From assembly GCA_031273485.1 (NCBI GenBank), contig JAISRS010000107.1, positions 1-7,570 on the forward strand: DNA of 7,570 bases. Direction: 5' to 3'. Source of the stretch: Prevotellaceae bacterium (lineage in GTDB: Bacteria > Bacteroidota > Bacteroidia > Bacteroidales > UBA932). Shown piece by piece: positions 1-7,379 of the stretch. The notes below the pieces were generated by a model. It saw only the letters and a program-made list of their open reading frames with translations, was not told the origin of the DNA and searched no databases. Position 1 is the stretch's first letter; each line of letters starts with the position of its first letter. The translations under genes were made by a program, and so were the position numbers.

Positions 1-40
1 CAATTTTTTATTGTATTAATGTCTTTAAACAAAATTTATT

Positions 41-97
41 ATGGGTACAAAATCTTTATTATTAGGTATTTTTGTGGTATTATCAATGATTTCCTGC
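41..97 (+). other. Lipoprotein signal peptide and lipobox of the macroglobulin
   Basis: Residues 1-19 show a lysine at position 4, a hydrophobic core (LLLGIFVVL) and the lipobox MISC, with Cys19 as the expected lipidated residue. Met at -3 is less common than Leu but tolerated. The next residues are KSKQDADE; an acidic cluster soon after the cysteine resembles the lipoprotein export signals described in Bacteroidetes, so surface exposure rather than a periplasmic location is possible but unproven. Confidence 0.85.
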
Positions 98-3000
98 AAA
101 TCGAAACAAGATGCGGACGAAAACAAATCGCCCGATTACAATCCTTATGTCGAGGCATTTACTGCCGGAGACATTTCCGTTAAGTCGAATATTGTTGTGC
201 AGCTGTCCGAAGCGCCGAAGTTCGATTCAAATGAGAAAATAAGCGAAACAGCAAAAAAATGGTTCGATATTTCGCCCTCCGTGAAAGGCGAAGTGCATTT
301 GCTGGATAACAAAACCGCGGCTTTTATCCCCGACGAGGGACTTAAAGTAAATCAAAAATATACCGTCGTTTTCCACGTGGACCGTGCGCTGGAAAATGTG
401 AATAAGCAATACGGCAAATTTGAATTTGGATTCTCCACCATCAAACCCTCGTTTTATATGGTGCGCGACGGCTTGAAACTGTATAACGAAACGTCGCCGC
501 ATTTATTTAAATTAGTTAGGGATATACACGTTTCCGATTATGCCGAACCGGCGGATGTGGAAAAAATGTTGACCGTTAAATCGACCGAAAAATCGGGCAG
601 CGTGAAATGGGAACACGAAGGAAAAAGGCATACGTTCATTATCGACAGCATCAAAGCCGGAGAATCACCCTCCGAAATCAAACTCTCGCTGAACGCAAAA
701 ACTATAGGAGGTGATCTCACCGATGAAGAAACATTGAGAGTTCCAAGCAAATATGAATTTGATATTTTGGACGTCAAAATGAACTTTGAAGACAATGAAC
801 AGGTGATTGTTTGCAGATTTTCGGCGCCGATAGATACAAAACAAAGTCTGACAGGCATCGTTACACTCGAAGACCGCAAATTTACATACAGAGTGTCGCT
901 GAACACAATAATACTGTATCCCACCGAAAAACTTAAGGGACAGATAACTTTAACAATATTCGGAAGTCTGAAAAGCGCCAACGGAGGGAAGTTCGACAAA
1001 ACCTATACCGAAGACCTCGTGTTTGAATCGGATAAACCCGAAGTGAAATTTTTGAACAAAGGCTCCATCCTGCCAAGTTCCAACAATGGAACCGTGTTGC
1101 CTTTTCAGGCGGTTTCGCTTAGTTCGGTAACCGCCAAAATCATCAAAATATATGAAAATAACGTTCTGCAATTTCTTCAGGTAAATAACTTTAACGGACA
1201 ATCGGAACTGAAACGCGCCGGAAGGTTAGTCGCCGTGAAAACAATCCGCCTCGACGAAAGTAAAACCGAAAAAGAATTAAGACGCTGGAATACTTATGCC
1301 TTAGACTTGTCGAAATTGATAACGCCCGAACAGGGAGCTATCTACCGAGTGGAACTCAGTTTCACCAGACAACAGGCAATAACGGACTGCGAACCCGGCG
1401 AGGAAGACGCTGAAGACGCTGAGAGTGCGAACGTAAGCTCGCTGACCGACGAAGAATTGTTTAAACAGTTGGAAACAACATACGATGACGAATCTTATTA
1501 TGATTATTACGGTTCGTACTACTACGATGACGACGACGAATATCATAACAGTCAAGACCCGTGCAGCAGTTCGTATTACTCAAGAAATCAATGCCGCGTG
1601 GTGAAAAATATTCTCGCTTCCGATTTCGGGATAATCGCTAAAATGGGAACAAACAATTCGATAAGATTCATTGTAACCAACGTACAACAGATTACCCCTT
1701 TGGCGGCTGTCAATTTGGAAGTATATAATTATCAACAACAGTTAATCGGCAAAGGCGTAACCAACGCCGAAGGATTTGCGGATGTGGAAGTCAAAGGAAA
1801 ACCGTTTATTGCCGTCGCCAAACAGGGGGCGCAAAGAGGATACCTGAAAATGCAGGATGGCTTGGCTATTTCGCTCAGTCGCTTTGACGTTGCAGGCGAC
1901 GCAATTAAAAACGGAATCAAAGGATTTATCTATGGAGAAAGAGGCGTCTGGCGTCCGGGAGATTCTATATTTTTGACTTTTATCCTTCAAAACCCGGAAG
2001 GCGCTCTGCCGGCTTCACACCCTGTGATTCTGGAAATCACAAATGCACGGGGACAGGTCGTTGCCAAGCAAAGCAAGGTGGAAGGCGTAAACGGATTCTA
2101 TACCTTTGCATATCAAACCTCCGAAGATGCGCCCACCGGCAACTGGCTCGCTACGGTGAAGGTAGGAGGAGTATCTTTTACCAAATATCTGAAAGTGGAA
2201 ACAGTGAAACCGAACAGGTTAAAAATCAACCTGAAATTTAAACAGGACGAGCTGGATTTATATTCGCCCATAGAAGGAACCCTGTCGTCGGCGTGGCTGC
2301 ATGGAGCCGTCGCCAAAAACCTGAAAACGGAAATATCCATGTATTTGAGCAAAACACAAACAACTTTTAAAGGATATGAAAACTATGTTTTCGACGACCC
2401 GACAAAGGAATTTGAAACGGAACAAAAGACGTTTTTCTCCGGCAACCTGGACAGTGAAGGAAATGTGACGTTTGCCGGAACAGTTAGCTTAGGCTCAAAA
2501 CCGGCGGGAAAATTAAAAGCGGATTTTATTACGCGAGTTTTTGAGGAAAGCGGCGATTTCAGCATTGATAAAGTCAGCAAGGAAGTGTTTCCCTACAAGA
2601 AATATGTGGGAATTGTGCAACCCAAGGGAACAGGCTACGGCAATATGCTTGAAACCGATAAAGACCAGTTGTTTAATATTGTTGTACTCAACAAATCGGG
2701 CAAACTTGCGGATAAGGCGGATTTAAATATTTCGGTCTATAAATTAGGCTGGAGCTGGTGGTGGAGTTCCTCCGACAATCAGCTTGCAAACTTCGACCAC
2801 AGTTCCTACAGCACGCCCGTCCACAGCGAAACAATTAAAGCCTCCGGAGGGCGGGCGGTGTTTCCATACAAGGCATCTCACGGTCAATATGGATTTTATC
2901 TGATAAAAGTAGAAGACAAAAGCGGCGAACACAGCACAGGCACAGTGGCTTATTACGACTGGCCCGGCTGGGGCGGACGGGCAAGACAAGGCTCGGAAGG

Positions 3001-5626
3001 CGCTACGATTCTGACATTTGAAAGCGACAAGGCATCGTATAACGTGGGCGAAAGCGCCATAATAAAATTCTCATCCTCAAATGCTGCAAAAGCGTTGATT
3101 AGCATCGAAAACGGCACTAAAGCGCTAAATACCTACTGGGTCAACTGTACCGAAGGAGAAACTAAAATCGAGGTGAAAACCACTCCCGAAATGACCCCCA
3201 ATGTTTATGTGTCAATAACTCTGGTTCAGCCTCATGCCCAGACACAAAACGATCTGCCGATAAGATTGTTCGGCGTTATACCGGTCAATGTTGTTGATCC
3301 GGAAACGATAATCACTCCGGAAATAGATGCTCCGGCAGAAATCCGACCGGAGGAATCCTACAAAATCACTGTTAAAGAAGCAAAAGGCGTCCCGATGACC
3401 TACACGCTGGCAGTTGTGGATGAGGGTTTGCTCGATTTAACCAAATTCAAAACGCCTGACCCGTGGCGCTATTTCTACGCCAAGGAAGCGCTGGGCGTAA
3501 ACACCTGGGACATGTACGAATCGCTGATCGGCGCATACGGCGGACGTATCGAACAACTGTTTGCCATAGGCGGCGGCGATGCGGCGCTGGCAAACAGAAC
3601 CAAAGTGAACAGATTTAAACCTGTGGTGAATTTTATCGGTCCGTTTTTCCTTGGCAAGGATAAACGAAATACTCACACCCTCAGTATGCCTAACTACGTC
3701 GGGTCGGTGAAAGTTATGGTTGTGGCGGGAAATAAAAAAGGATATGGAAACGCCGATAAAACAATCCCTGTAAAGAAACCTTTGATGACGCTCGCAACAT
3801 TGCCCCGCGTGCTGGGTCCGGGCGAAGAGATTGATATGCCCGTAACCGTATTTTCGATGGACGAAAAAATAACCAAAGTGTCCGTATCGCTGGAAACCAA
3901 CGATATGTTTACGGTTGAAGAAAATCAACGTTCCGTTAGCTTCAGCGGCGTTGGCGACGAAATGACGTCGTTTAAACTGAAGGTGAAAGAAAAAACAGGC
4001 GCAGGAAAAATAAAGGTGATAGCTACCGCCAACAACGAACGTTCCGAATATGAGGTGGAACTTGAGGTGCGCACGCCGAATCCCTCAATCACGAAAGTGC
4101 AATCGGTGATATTGGAGGCAGGTAAAAAGGCGTCAGTCAGCGGCGATTTGCCCGGAATGGAAGGCACAAATACGGGAAAAATCGAGGTGTCGTTTATCCC
4201 CCACATCAGTCTGGGACGACGGCTTAATTACCTGATTCAGTACCCTCACGGATGTCTTGAACAAACAACTTCCACCGCCTTCCCGCAACTGTATTTAGGC
4301 ACGGTGATAGATTTAAGCGCTAAGGACAAAACCGACGCGTCGTATTACGTCAAGGCGGCTTTGAATAAACTGAAAGATTTTGTAAGTCACGAAGGCGGAT
4401 TTTCATACTGGCCCGGCGAAAGTTCCTGCAACACCTGGGCAACAAGCTATGCGGGCGATTTTATGCTTGAGGCGGAACGAAAAGGATTCGCCCTGCCGTC
4501 GGGCTTGAAACAGGGATGGGTTAAGTTTCAACAAAAGAAAGCCCGCGCCTGGGTCAAAAACGTTCACAATAACGACAATTATTCGTATGCTCAAAACGAT
4601 TTCGATCAGGCATACCGCCTTTACACTCTGGCAAAAGCCAAATCGCCCGAACTTGGAGCAATGAACAGATTGAAGGAAGATCGTACTATTACCCTTCAGG
4701 CTCGCTGGGTGCTGGCTGCGGCATACGCTATCGCCGGACAGTCGGAAATAGCAACAAAGTTGATCGAAACAGCCGAAACAAACGTTTCCGAATACTCGTC
4801 ATTCTCGCAAACATACGGCTCGAATGTGAGGGATATGGCTATGATTTTGGACGCTTTAATACTCGTGAAACAGGACACCAGGGCGTTTGAAATGGTTCGC
4901 AACCTTGCTCAACAACTCAATTCCGACAAATGGATGAGTACGCAAACCACAGCATACGCCCTTATGGGGATATCGCGCTATGCCGAAAATCTGAAAGATA
5001 ATAAGACCATTGAACTCGAATATGTTCTCAACGGAAAGTCGCAAAACATAAGTTCCAAAAAGTCTCTCTACCTGTCGGATTTGGGAAAATTGTCGAACGG
5101 AAAAATCGACATGGAAAATAAGTCGAAAAACACCGTATATGTGCAGGTTTCAACAACGGGCATACCGCTCGCCGGACAGGAAACAGCCTCGGAAAATAAA
5201 ATAAAACTTGCAGTGTCGTACTACAACGCCAACAACACCGTTCTCGATCCGTCAAAACTGACGCAGGGAACGGATTTCTACGCCGTGGTGAATGTCATGA
5301 ACAATACTAACGCCTTTAAAGAGGAGTATTATAATATTGCTCTGACGCAGATATTCCCGTCGGGTTGGGAAATTATGAACGATCGTCTGCTCGGTCTGGA
5401 ATCCGCCAAATACGGCGGCAGCAGCAATTACGATTATTGCGACATCCGAGATGACAGGGTTTATACGTATTTCGAACTGGACTGGCTCGGAAACAAAAAG
5501 TTTATCGTGAAACTGAACGCCGCATATACCGGCAGATTTTATCTTCCGGCGTTCAAAGTAGAAGCCATGTACGACGGCAGCATCAGCGCAAACAGCGCCG
5601 GTCAGTGGGTTGAAGTAGTGAAATAA
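41..5626 (+). CDS. Bacterial alpha-2-macroglobulin family lipoprotein with intact thioester
   Basis: Large envelope-anchored protease-trapping protein of the YfhM/ECAM type. In this family a protease cuts a bait region, the protein collapses around it, and a buried Cys-Gln thioester links to it covalently. Visible in order: lipoprotein signal (residues 1-19), N-terminal macroglobulin-like domains (about 30-450), an Asp/Tyr-rich insert (450-518), an MG2 domain with GERGVWRPGD at 632-641, a bait-region-type domain (about 988-1135) ending in VVDEG (1125-1129), a flexible Gly-rich stretch (about 1163-1187) that is my best guess for the bait, the A2M domain (from about 1188, FKPVVNFIGPF), the thioester motif PHGCLEQ (Cys1405, Gln1408), the helical thioester domain (GGFSYWPG at 1452-1459) and a C-terminal domain ending in WVEVVK. 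It is longer than E. coli ECAM (about 1650). The frame is intact and ends in tandem TAA codons. The start at 41 is supported by the signal peptide directly after it; no Shine-Dalgarno is visible. Substrate proteases are unknown. Confidence 0.95.
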   Translation: MGTKSLLLGIFVVLSMISCKSKQDADENKSPDYNPYVEAFTAGDISVKSNIVVQLSEAPKFDSNEKISETAKKWFDISPSVKGEVHLLDNKTAAFIPDEGLKVNQKYTVVFHVDRALENVNKQYGKFEFGFSTIKPSFYMVRDGLKLYNETSPHLFKLVRDIHVSDYAEPADVEKMLTVKSTEKSGSVKWEHEGKRHTFIIDSIKAGESPSEIKLSLNAKTIGGDLTDEETLRVPSKYEFDILDVKMNFEDNEQVIVCRFSAPIDTKQSLTGIVTLEDRKFTYRVSLNTIILYPTEKLKGQITLTIFGSLKSANGGKFDKTYTEDLVFESDKPEVKFLNKGSILPSSNNGTVLPFQAVSLSSVTAKIIKIYENNVLQFLQVNNFNGQSELKRAGRLVAVKTIRLDESKTEKELRRWNTYALDLSKLITPEQGAIYRVELSFTRQQAITDCEPGEEDAEDAESANVSSLTDEELFKQLETTYDDESYYDYYGSYYYDDDDEYHNSQDPCSSSYYSRNQCRVVKNILASDFGIIAKMGTNNSIRFIVTNVQQITPLAAVNLEVYNYQQQLIGKGVTNAEGFADVEVKGKPFIAVAKQGAQRGYLKMQDGLAISLSRFDVAGDAIKNGIKGFIYGERGVWRPGDSIFLTFILQNPEGALPASHPVILEITNARGQVVAKQSKVEGVNGFYTFAYQTSEDAPTGNWLATVKVGGVSFTKYLKVETVKPNRLKINLKFKQDELDLYSPIEGTLSSAWLHGAVAKNLKTEISMYLSKTQTTFKGYENYVFDDPTKEFETEQKTFFSGNLDSEGNVTFAGTVSLGSKPAGKLKADFITRVFEESGDFSIDKVSKEVFPYKKYVGIVQPKGTGYGNMLETDKDQLFNIVVLNKSGKLADKADLNISVYKLGWSWWWSSSDNQLANFDHSSYSTPVHSETIKASGGRAVFPYKASHGQYGFYLIKVEDKSGEHSTGTVAYYDWPGWGGRARQGSEGATILTFESDKASYNVGESAIIKFSSSNAAKALISIENGTKALNTYWVNCTEGETKIEVKTTPEMTPNVYVSITLVQPHAQTQNDLPIRLFGVIPVNVVDPETIITPEIDAPAEIRPEESYKITVKEAKGVPMTYTLAVVDEGLLDLTKFKTPDPWRYFYAKEALGVNTWDMYESLIGAYGGRIEQLFAIGGGDAALANRTKVNRFKPVVNFIGPFFLGKDKRNTHTLSMPNYVGSVKVMVVAGNKKGYGNADKTIPVKKPLMTLATLPRVLGPGEEIDMPVTVFSMDEKITKVSVSLETNDMFTVEENQRSVSFSGVGDEMTSFKLKVKEKTGAGKIKVIATANNERSEYEVELEVRTPNPSITKVQSVILEAGKKASVSGDLPGMEGTNTGKIEVSFIPHISLGRRLNYLIQYPHGCLEQTTSTAFPQLYLGTVIDLSAKDKTDASYYVKAALNKLKDFVSHEGGFSYWPGESSCNTWATSYAGDFMLEAERKGFALPSGLKQGWVKFQQKKARAWVKNVHNNDNYSYAQNDFDQAYRLYTLAKAKSPELGAMNRLKEDRTITLQARWVLAAAYAIAGQSEIATKLIETAETNVSEYSSFSQTYGSNVRDMAMILDALILVKQDTRAFEMVRNLAQQLNSDKWMSTQTTAYALMGISRYAENLKDNKTIELEYVLNGKSQNISSKKSLYLSDLGKLSNGKIDMENKSKNTVYVQVSTTGIPLAGQETASENKIKLAVSYYNANNTVLDPSKLTQGTDFYAVVNVMNNTNAFKEEYYNIALTQIFPSGWEIMNDRLLGLESAKYGGSSNYDYCDIRDDRVYTYFELDWLGNKKFIVKLNAAYTGRFYLPAFKVEAMYDGSISANSAGQWVEVVK
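1388..1594 (+). other. Asp/Tyr-rich, cysteine-flanked insert in the macroglobulin
   Basis: This part of the coding region covers residues 450-518, bounded by Cys450 and Cys518 with a further Cys508. It opens with an acidic stretch (GEEDAEDAE), continues through a short predicted helix (SLTDEELFKQLE), and contains residues 481-501, where 9 of 21 are Tyr, 7 Asp and 2 Glu. It is probably a flexible linker or surface loop between macroglobulin domains, possibly pinned by a disulfide or binding a cation. As I recall, Bacteroidetes relatives carry a similar Tyr/Asp-rich stretch here, so it is likely a lineage trait rather than an insertion peculiar to this gene. Confidence 0.7.
4244..4264 (+). other. 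Thioester motif PHGCLEQ of the macroglobulin
   Basis: The codons give Pro-His-Gly-Cys1405-Leu-Glu-Gln1408, the standard CxEQ motif in which the cysteine sulfur and the glutamine carbonyl form the internal thioester. Its presence separates this protein from thioester-less bacterial macroglobulins of the MagD type and predicts covalent trapping of targets. Confidence 0.93.
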
Positions 5627-5658
5627 TAAGCCTTGTTTCAAGGTGATTGCACAAGCGC

Positions 5659-5690
5659 AAAAAGGGAACTCCAAAGGAGTTCCCTTTTTT
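5659..5690 (+). terminator. Intrinsic terminator after the macroglobulin gene
   Basis: GGGAACTCC (5664-5672), loop AAA (5673-5675), GGAGTTCCC (5676-5684), then six T (5685-5690). The preceding five A extend the stem to 14 bp, so the element could also stop transcription coming from the other strand. It begins 32 bases after the stop codon and separates the macroglobulin transcript from mnmA. Confidence 0.92.
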
Positions 5691-5712
5691 GCGAAATGAT
5701 TGCCCGTAAAAG

Positions 5713-5737
5713 GGACTTAAAGTCCGTAAGAATCTTA
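5713..5737. repeat. Two adjacent short dyads upstream of the mnmA promoter
   Basis: GGACTT-A-AAGTCC (5713-5725) is followed after one base by TAAGA-A-TCTTA (5727-5737). Both are perfect inverted repeats around a single central A. They lie about 50 bases before the promoter's upstream box, where a regulator could bind. Alternatively the first is the remnant of a second terminator, since it starts AAAAGGGA-CT like the real one. No role can be assigned from sequence alone. Confidence 0.4.
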
Positions 5738-5785
5738 AGAACCCTGGCAATCGTGGATAACGAATATTTGGCTATGGGGCGCGAA

Positions 5786-5817
5786 TTTGTGTGATTGGCG
5801 CTTTTCGATTACTTTTG
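5786..5817 (+). promoter_or_regulatory. Bacteroidetes-type promoter for mnmA
   Basis: The -33 box TTTG (5786-5789) and the -7 box TACTTTTG (5810-5817, a full match to TAnnTTTG) are 20 bases apart, as expected for the primary sigma factor of Bacteroidetes. The start of transcription would fall near 5821-5825, leaving a leader of only about 25-30 bases before the mnmA ATG. Confidence 0.75.
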
Positions 5818-5831
5818 TCGTGTTAAATGAA

Positions 5832-5849
5832 ATGATTATAGTTAAGTAG
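5832..5849 (+). other. Possible five-codon leader ORF abutting mnmA
   Basis: ATGATTATAGTTAAGTAG would encode MIIVK and ends directly against the mnmA ATG, in the same frame. Another ATG at 5827 runs only ATG-AAA-TGA. No ribosome-binding site is visible for either, so both may be chance. The mini-ORF opens much like mnmA itself (9 of the first 11 bases match), which suggests either a small duplication or an older start now cut off by TAG. Confidence 0.25.
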
Positions 5850-7025
5850 ATGAAAATAGTAGTAGGGCTGTCGGGCGGTGTTGATTCTGCGGTGGCGGCG
5901 TATTTGTTAAAACAGTCGGGACATGATGTGGTGGGTATGTTTATGCAAAACTGGCACGATACCACGGGAACTCTTCACGGGGACTGTCTTTGGGAGGATG
6001 ATCTGGACATTGCAAGGATGGTTGCCAAAAAATTAGATATCCCTTTTGAGTTTGTTGATTTAAGCGGGGAATACAGAAAACGCGTGGTTGATTACATGTT
6101 TGCCGAATATGAAAAAGGCAGAACGCCGAATCCTGACGTATTGTGTAATCGTGAAATAAAGTTTGACAGCTTTATGAAAGTTGCGCGGGAACTTGGCGCG
6201 GACAGGGTTGCAACGGGACATTACTGTCGGTTGGAGGTAATGAAGGCGGGCGACAGGGAGGTGTTCCGACTTTTAGCCGGAATCGACCCGAATAAGGATC
6301 AAAGCTATTTTTTGTGTCAACTTTCGCAGGAACAGCTGTCGAAAGCCCTGTTTCCAATAGGGCATCTGCTGAAACCTGAAGTCAGGCGTATTGCCGCCGA
6401 ACAAAATTTACCCAATGCCGACAGAAAGGATTCTCAAGGAATTTGCTTTGTGGGTAAGGTCGATTTACCCGTGTTTTTGCAGCAGAAGCTGGCAGCAAAA
6501 ACAGGCGACACTGTAGAAATCATGCCTTCGTTTTATGAAAAACACGCAGACAAAAGTTCCGCCACCGATCCCGAAACTCTTGCCGCTCCATTTAAATATA
6601 CTCCCGAAGACGGTAAAAAAATCGGCACGCACAACGGCGCGCATTTCTTTACAACAGGTCAACGGAAAGGCATAAATATCGGCGGTCGCGCAGAACCCCT
6701 GTTTGTTATCGGCGCTGACGTCGAAACCAATACCTTATATGTGGGAGAAGGACAAAATCATCCCGGACTGTTTCGCAAAGCGCTTTTTATCAACCGCGCC
6801 GAAATCCACTGGCTGCGTGAAGATTTCAGACTCTCCGAAAATGAAACGGCAACCTACGACGTACGCATCAGATATCGACAGCCGTTGCAAAAAGCAACAC
6901 TCCTGATGTCGTCCATCGGTTTGTATATCCTGTTCAAAAACGCACAGAGAGGCATCACCCCCGGACAGTTTGCCGCATGGTACCGGAATAATGAACTCAT
7001 AGGCTCAGGAACGATTCAAAATTAG
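5850..7025 (+). CDS. mnmA: tRNA 2-thiouridine(34) synthase MnmA
   Basis: Cytoplasmic enzyme that adenylates and thiolates uridine-34 of the Lys, Glu and Gln tRNAs, drawing sulfur from a cysteine desulfurase through a relay. Residues 1-13 end in the PP-loop SGGVDS (8-13), which binds ATP. GRTPNPDVLC carries catalytic Cys99, and DSQGICFVGK carries Cys199, matching Cys102 and Cys199 of the E. coli enzyme. TGHYCRLE, DQSYFL and TTGQRKG are further family signatures, and the C-terminal beta-barrel includes QRGITPGQFAAWY. At 391 residues it is longer than E. coli MnmA (about 370), mostly through an insertion between residues about 210 and 250 (around MPSFYEKHADKSS), before the THNGAHFFTTGQRKG stretch. 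ATG 5850 is chosen because the PP-loop starts seven codons later and an in-frame TAG lies directly before it. It has its own promoter; no clear terminator follows. Confidence 0.96.
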   Translation: MKIVVGLSGGVDSAVAAYLLKQSGHDVVGMFMQNWHDTTGTLHGDCLWEDDLDIARMVAKKLDIPFEFVDLSGEYRKRVVDYMFAEYEKGRTPNPDVLCNREIKFDSFMKVARELGADRVATGHYCRLEVMKAGDREVFRLLAGIDPNKDQSYFLCQLSQEQLSKALFPIGHLLKPEVRRIAAEQNLPNADRKDSQGICFVGKVDLPVFLQQKLAAKTGDTVEIMPSFYEKHADKSSATDPETLAAPFKYTPEDGKKIGTHNGAHFFTTGQRKGINIGGRAEPLFVIGADVETNTLYVGEGQNHPGLFRKALFINRAEIHWLREDFRLSENETATYDVRIRYRQPLQKATLLMSSIGLYILFKNAQRGITPGQFAAWYRNNELIGSGTIQN

Positions 7026-7045
7026 AACGATGAACGATGAAATGA
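7025..7045 (+). repeat. 7-bp tandem repeat (GAACGAT) at the mnmA 3' end
   Basis: GAACGAT occurs twice in a row (7025-7038), followed by the decayed copy GAAATGA (7039-7045). The first base is the last base of the mnmA stop codon. Together with the facing tract at 7075-7095 it forms an imperfect inverted pair. Confidence 0.6.
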
Positions 7046-7074
7046 AAATTAGAAATTGTTAGCGCTTTACGCCG

Positions 7075-7095
7075 TTTATTCTTTATTCTTCATTC
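7075..7095 (+). repeat. 7-bp tandem repeat (TTTATTC) facing the first tract
   Basis: TTTATTC, TTTATTC and TTCATTC lie head to tail in a pyrimidine-rich run. Read on the minus strand they are GAAxxAA heptamers, so they share period and leading GAA with the tract at 7025-7045; I count 13 of 21 positions matching in inverted alignment. A weak stem in the mnmA 3' end is conceivable, but it is not a standard terminator. Confidence 0.6.
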
Positions 7096-7128
7096 TTTTC
7101 CCTGTGTGTGCAACAAAATCCCATTATT

Positions 7129-7379
7129 ATTACACCCCGATTCCGATCAGATCCGTCTGATCTGTTCAGAATCACTCCCGATTCCGATTAGCGGAGACTG
7201 CGCTGTTCAGAATTACCCCCTGATTCTGATTAGTTCAGACTGAACTGTTCAGAATTACCCCCCGATTCCGATTAGTTCAGACTGAACTGTTCAGAATTAC
7301 CCCCTGATTCCGATTAGTTCAGACTGAACTATTCAGAATTACCCCCTGATTCCGATTAGTTCAGACTGAACTATTCAGA
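7129..7379. repeat. Six tandem copies of a 42-bp dyad-containing repeat
   Basis: Units: 7129-7170, 7171-7211 (41 bp), 7212-7253, 7254-7295, 7296-7337 and 7338-7379, followed by a fragment ending near 7391. Each unit has a C-rich start (ATTACCCCC), GATTCCGATTA, and a dyad, AGTTCAGACTGAACT in units 3-6. Units 5 and 6 are identical, units 3 and 4 differ from them at two positions each, and units 1 and 2 are the most diverged, so the array seems to have grown at the end away from mnmA. The consensus unit has a stop in all six frames, so it is non-coding. There are no unique spacers. It could be a transcribed 3' structure, a protein-binding array, or a palindromic extragenic repeat family. Confidence 0.93.

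Noticed and set aside
1..40. Promoter directly before the macroglobulin gene
   Set aside because: The 40 bases are AT-rich but contain no TAnnTTTG box; the promoter, or an upstream operon partner, probably lies outside the window.
19..180. Alternative ATG at 19 opening a short frame across the macroglobulin start
   Set aside because: It is out of frame with the gene, runs only about 54 codons, and gives a basic, Cys/Arg-rich peptide typical of an off-frame read. The frame from 41 gives a clean lipoprotein signal.
3437..3928. Minus-strand ORF of 163 codons
   Set aside because: It lies wholly inside the well-supported macroglobulin gene and its translation shows no recognisable domain; it is a shadow of conserved codons on the other strand. 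The minus-strand ORF at 538-999 is rejected for the same reason.
5252..5674. Minus-strand ORF of 140 codons running into the terminator
   Set aside because: It mostly mirrors the C-terminal macroglobulin coding region, starts inside the hairpin stem's flank and has no protein-like features.
7026..7128. Intrinsic terminator for mnmA
   Set aside because: There is no GC-rich stem followed by a T run; AGCGCT and the T-rich heptamers do not form a convincing hairpin.
7129..7379. CRISPR array
   Set aside because: The 42-bp units follow each other without unique spacers, all parts of the unit are equally conserved, and no cas gene is in view.
7129..7379. Peptide-coding repeat (42 is a multiple of 3)
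   Set aside because: The consensus unit has a stop codon in all three forward and all three reverse frames.
7129..7379. Integron attC sites or plasmid-type iterons
   Set aside because: There are no attC core sites (GTTRRRY), no cassettes, and no integrase or replication-initiator gene in the window.
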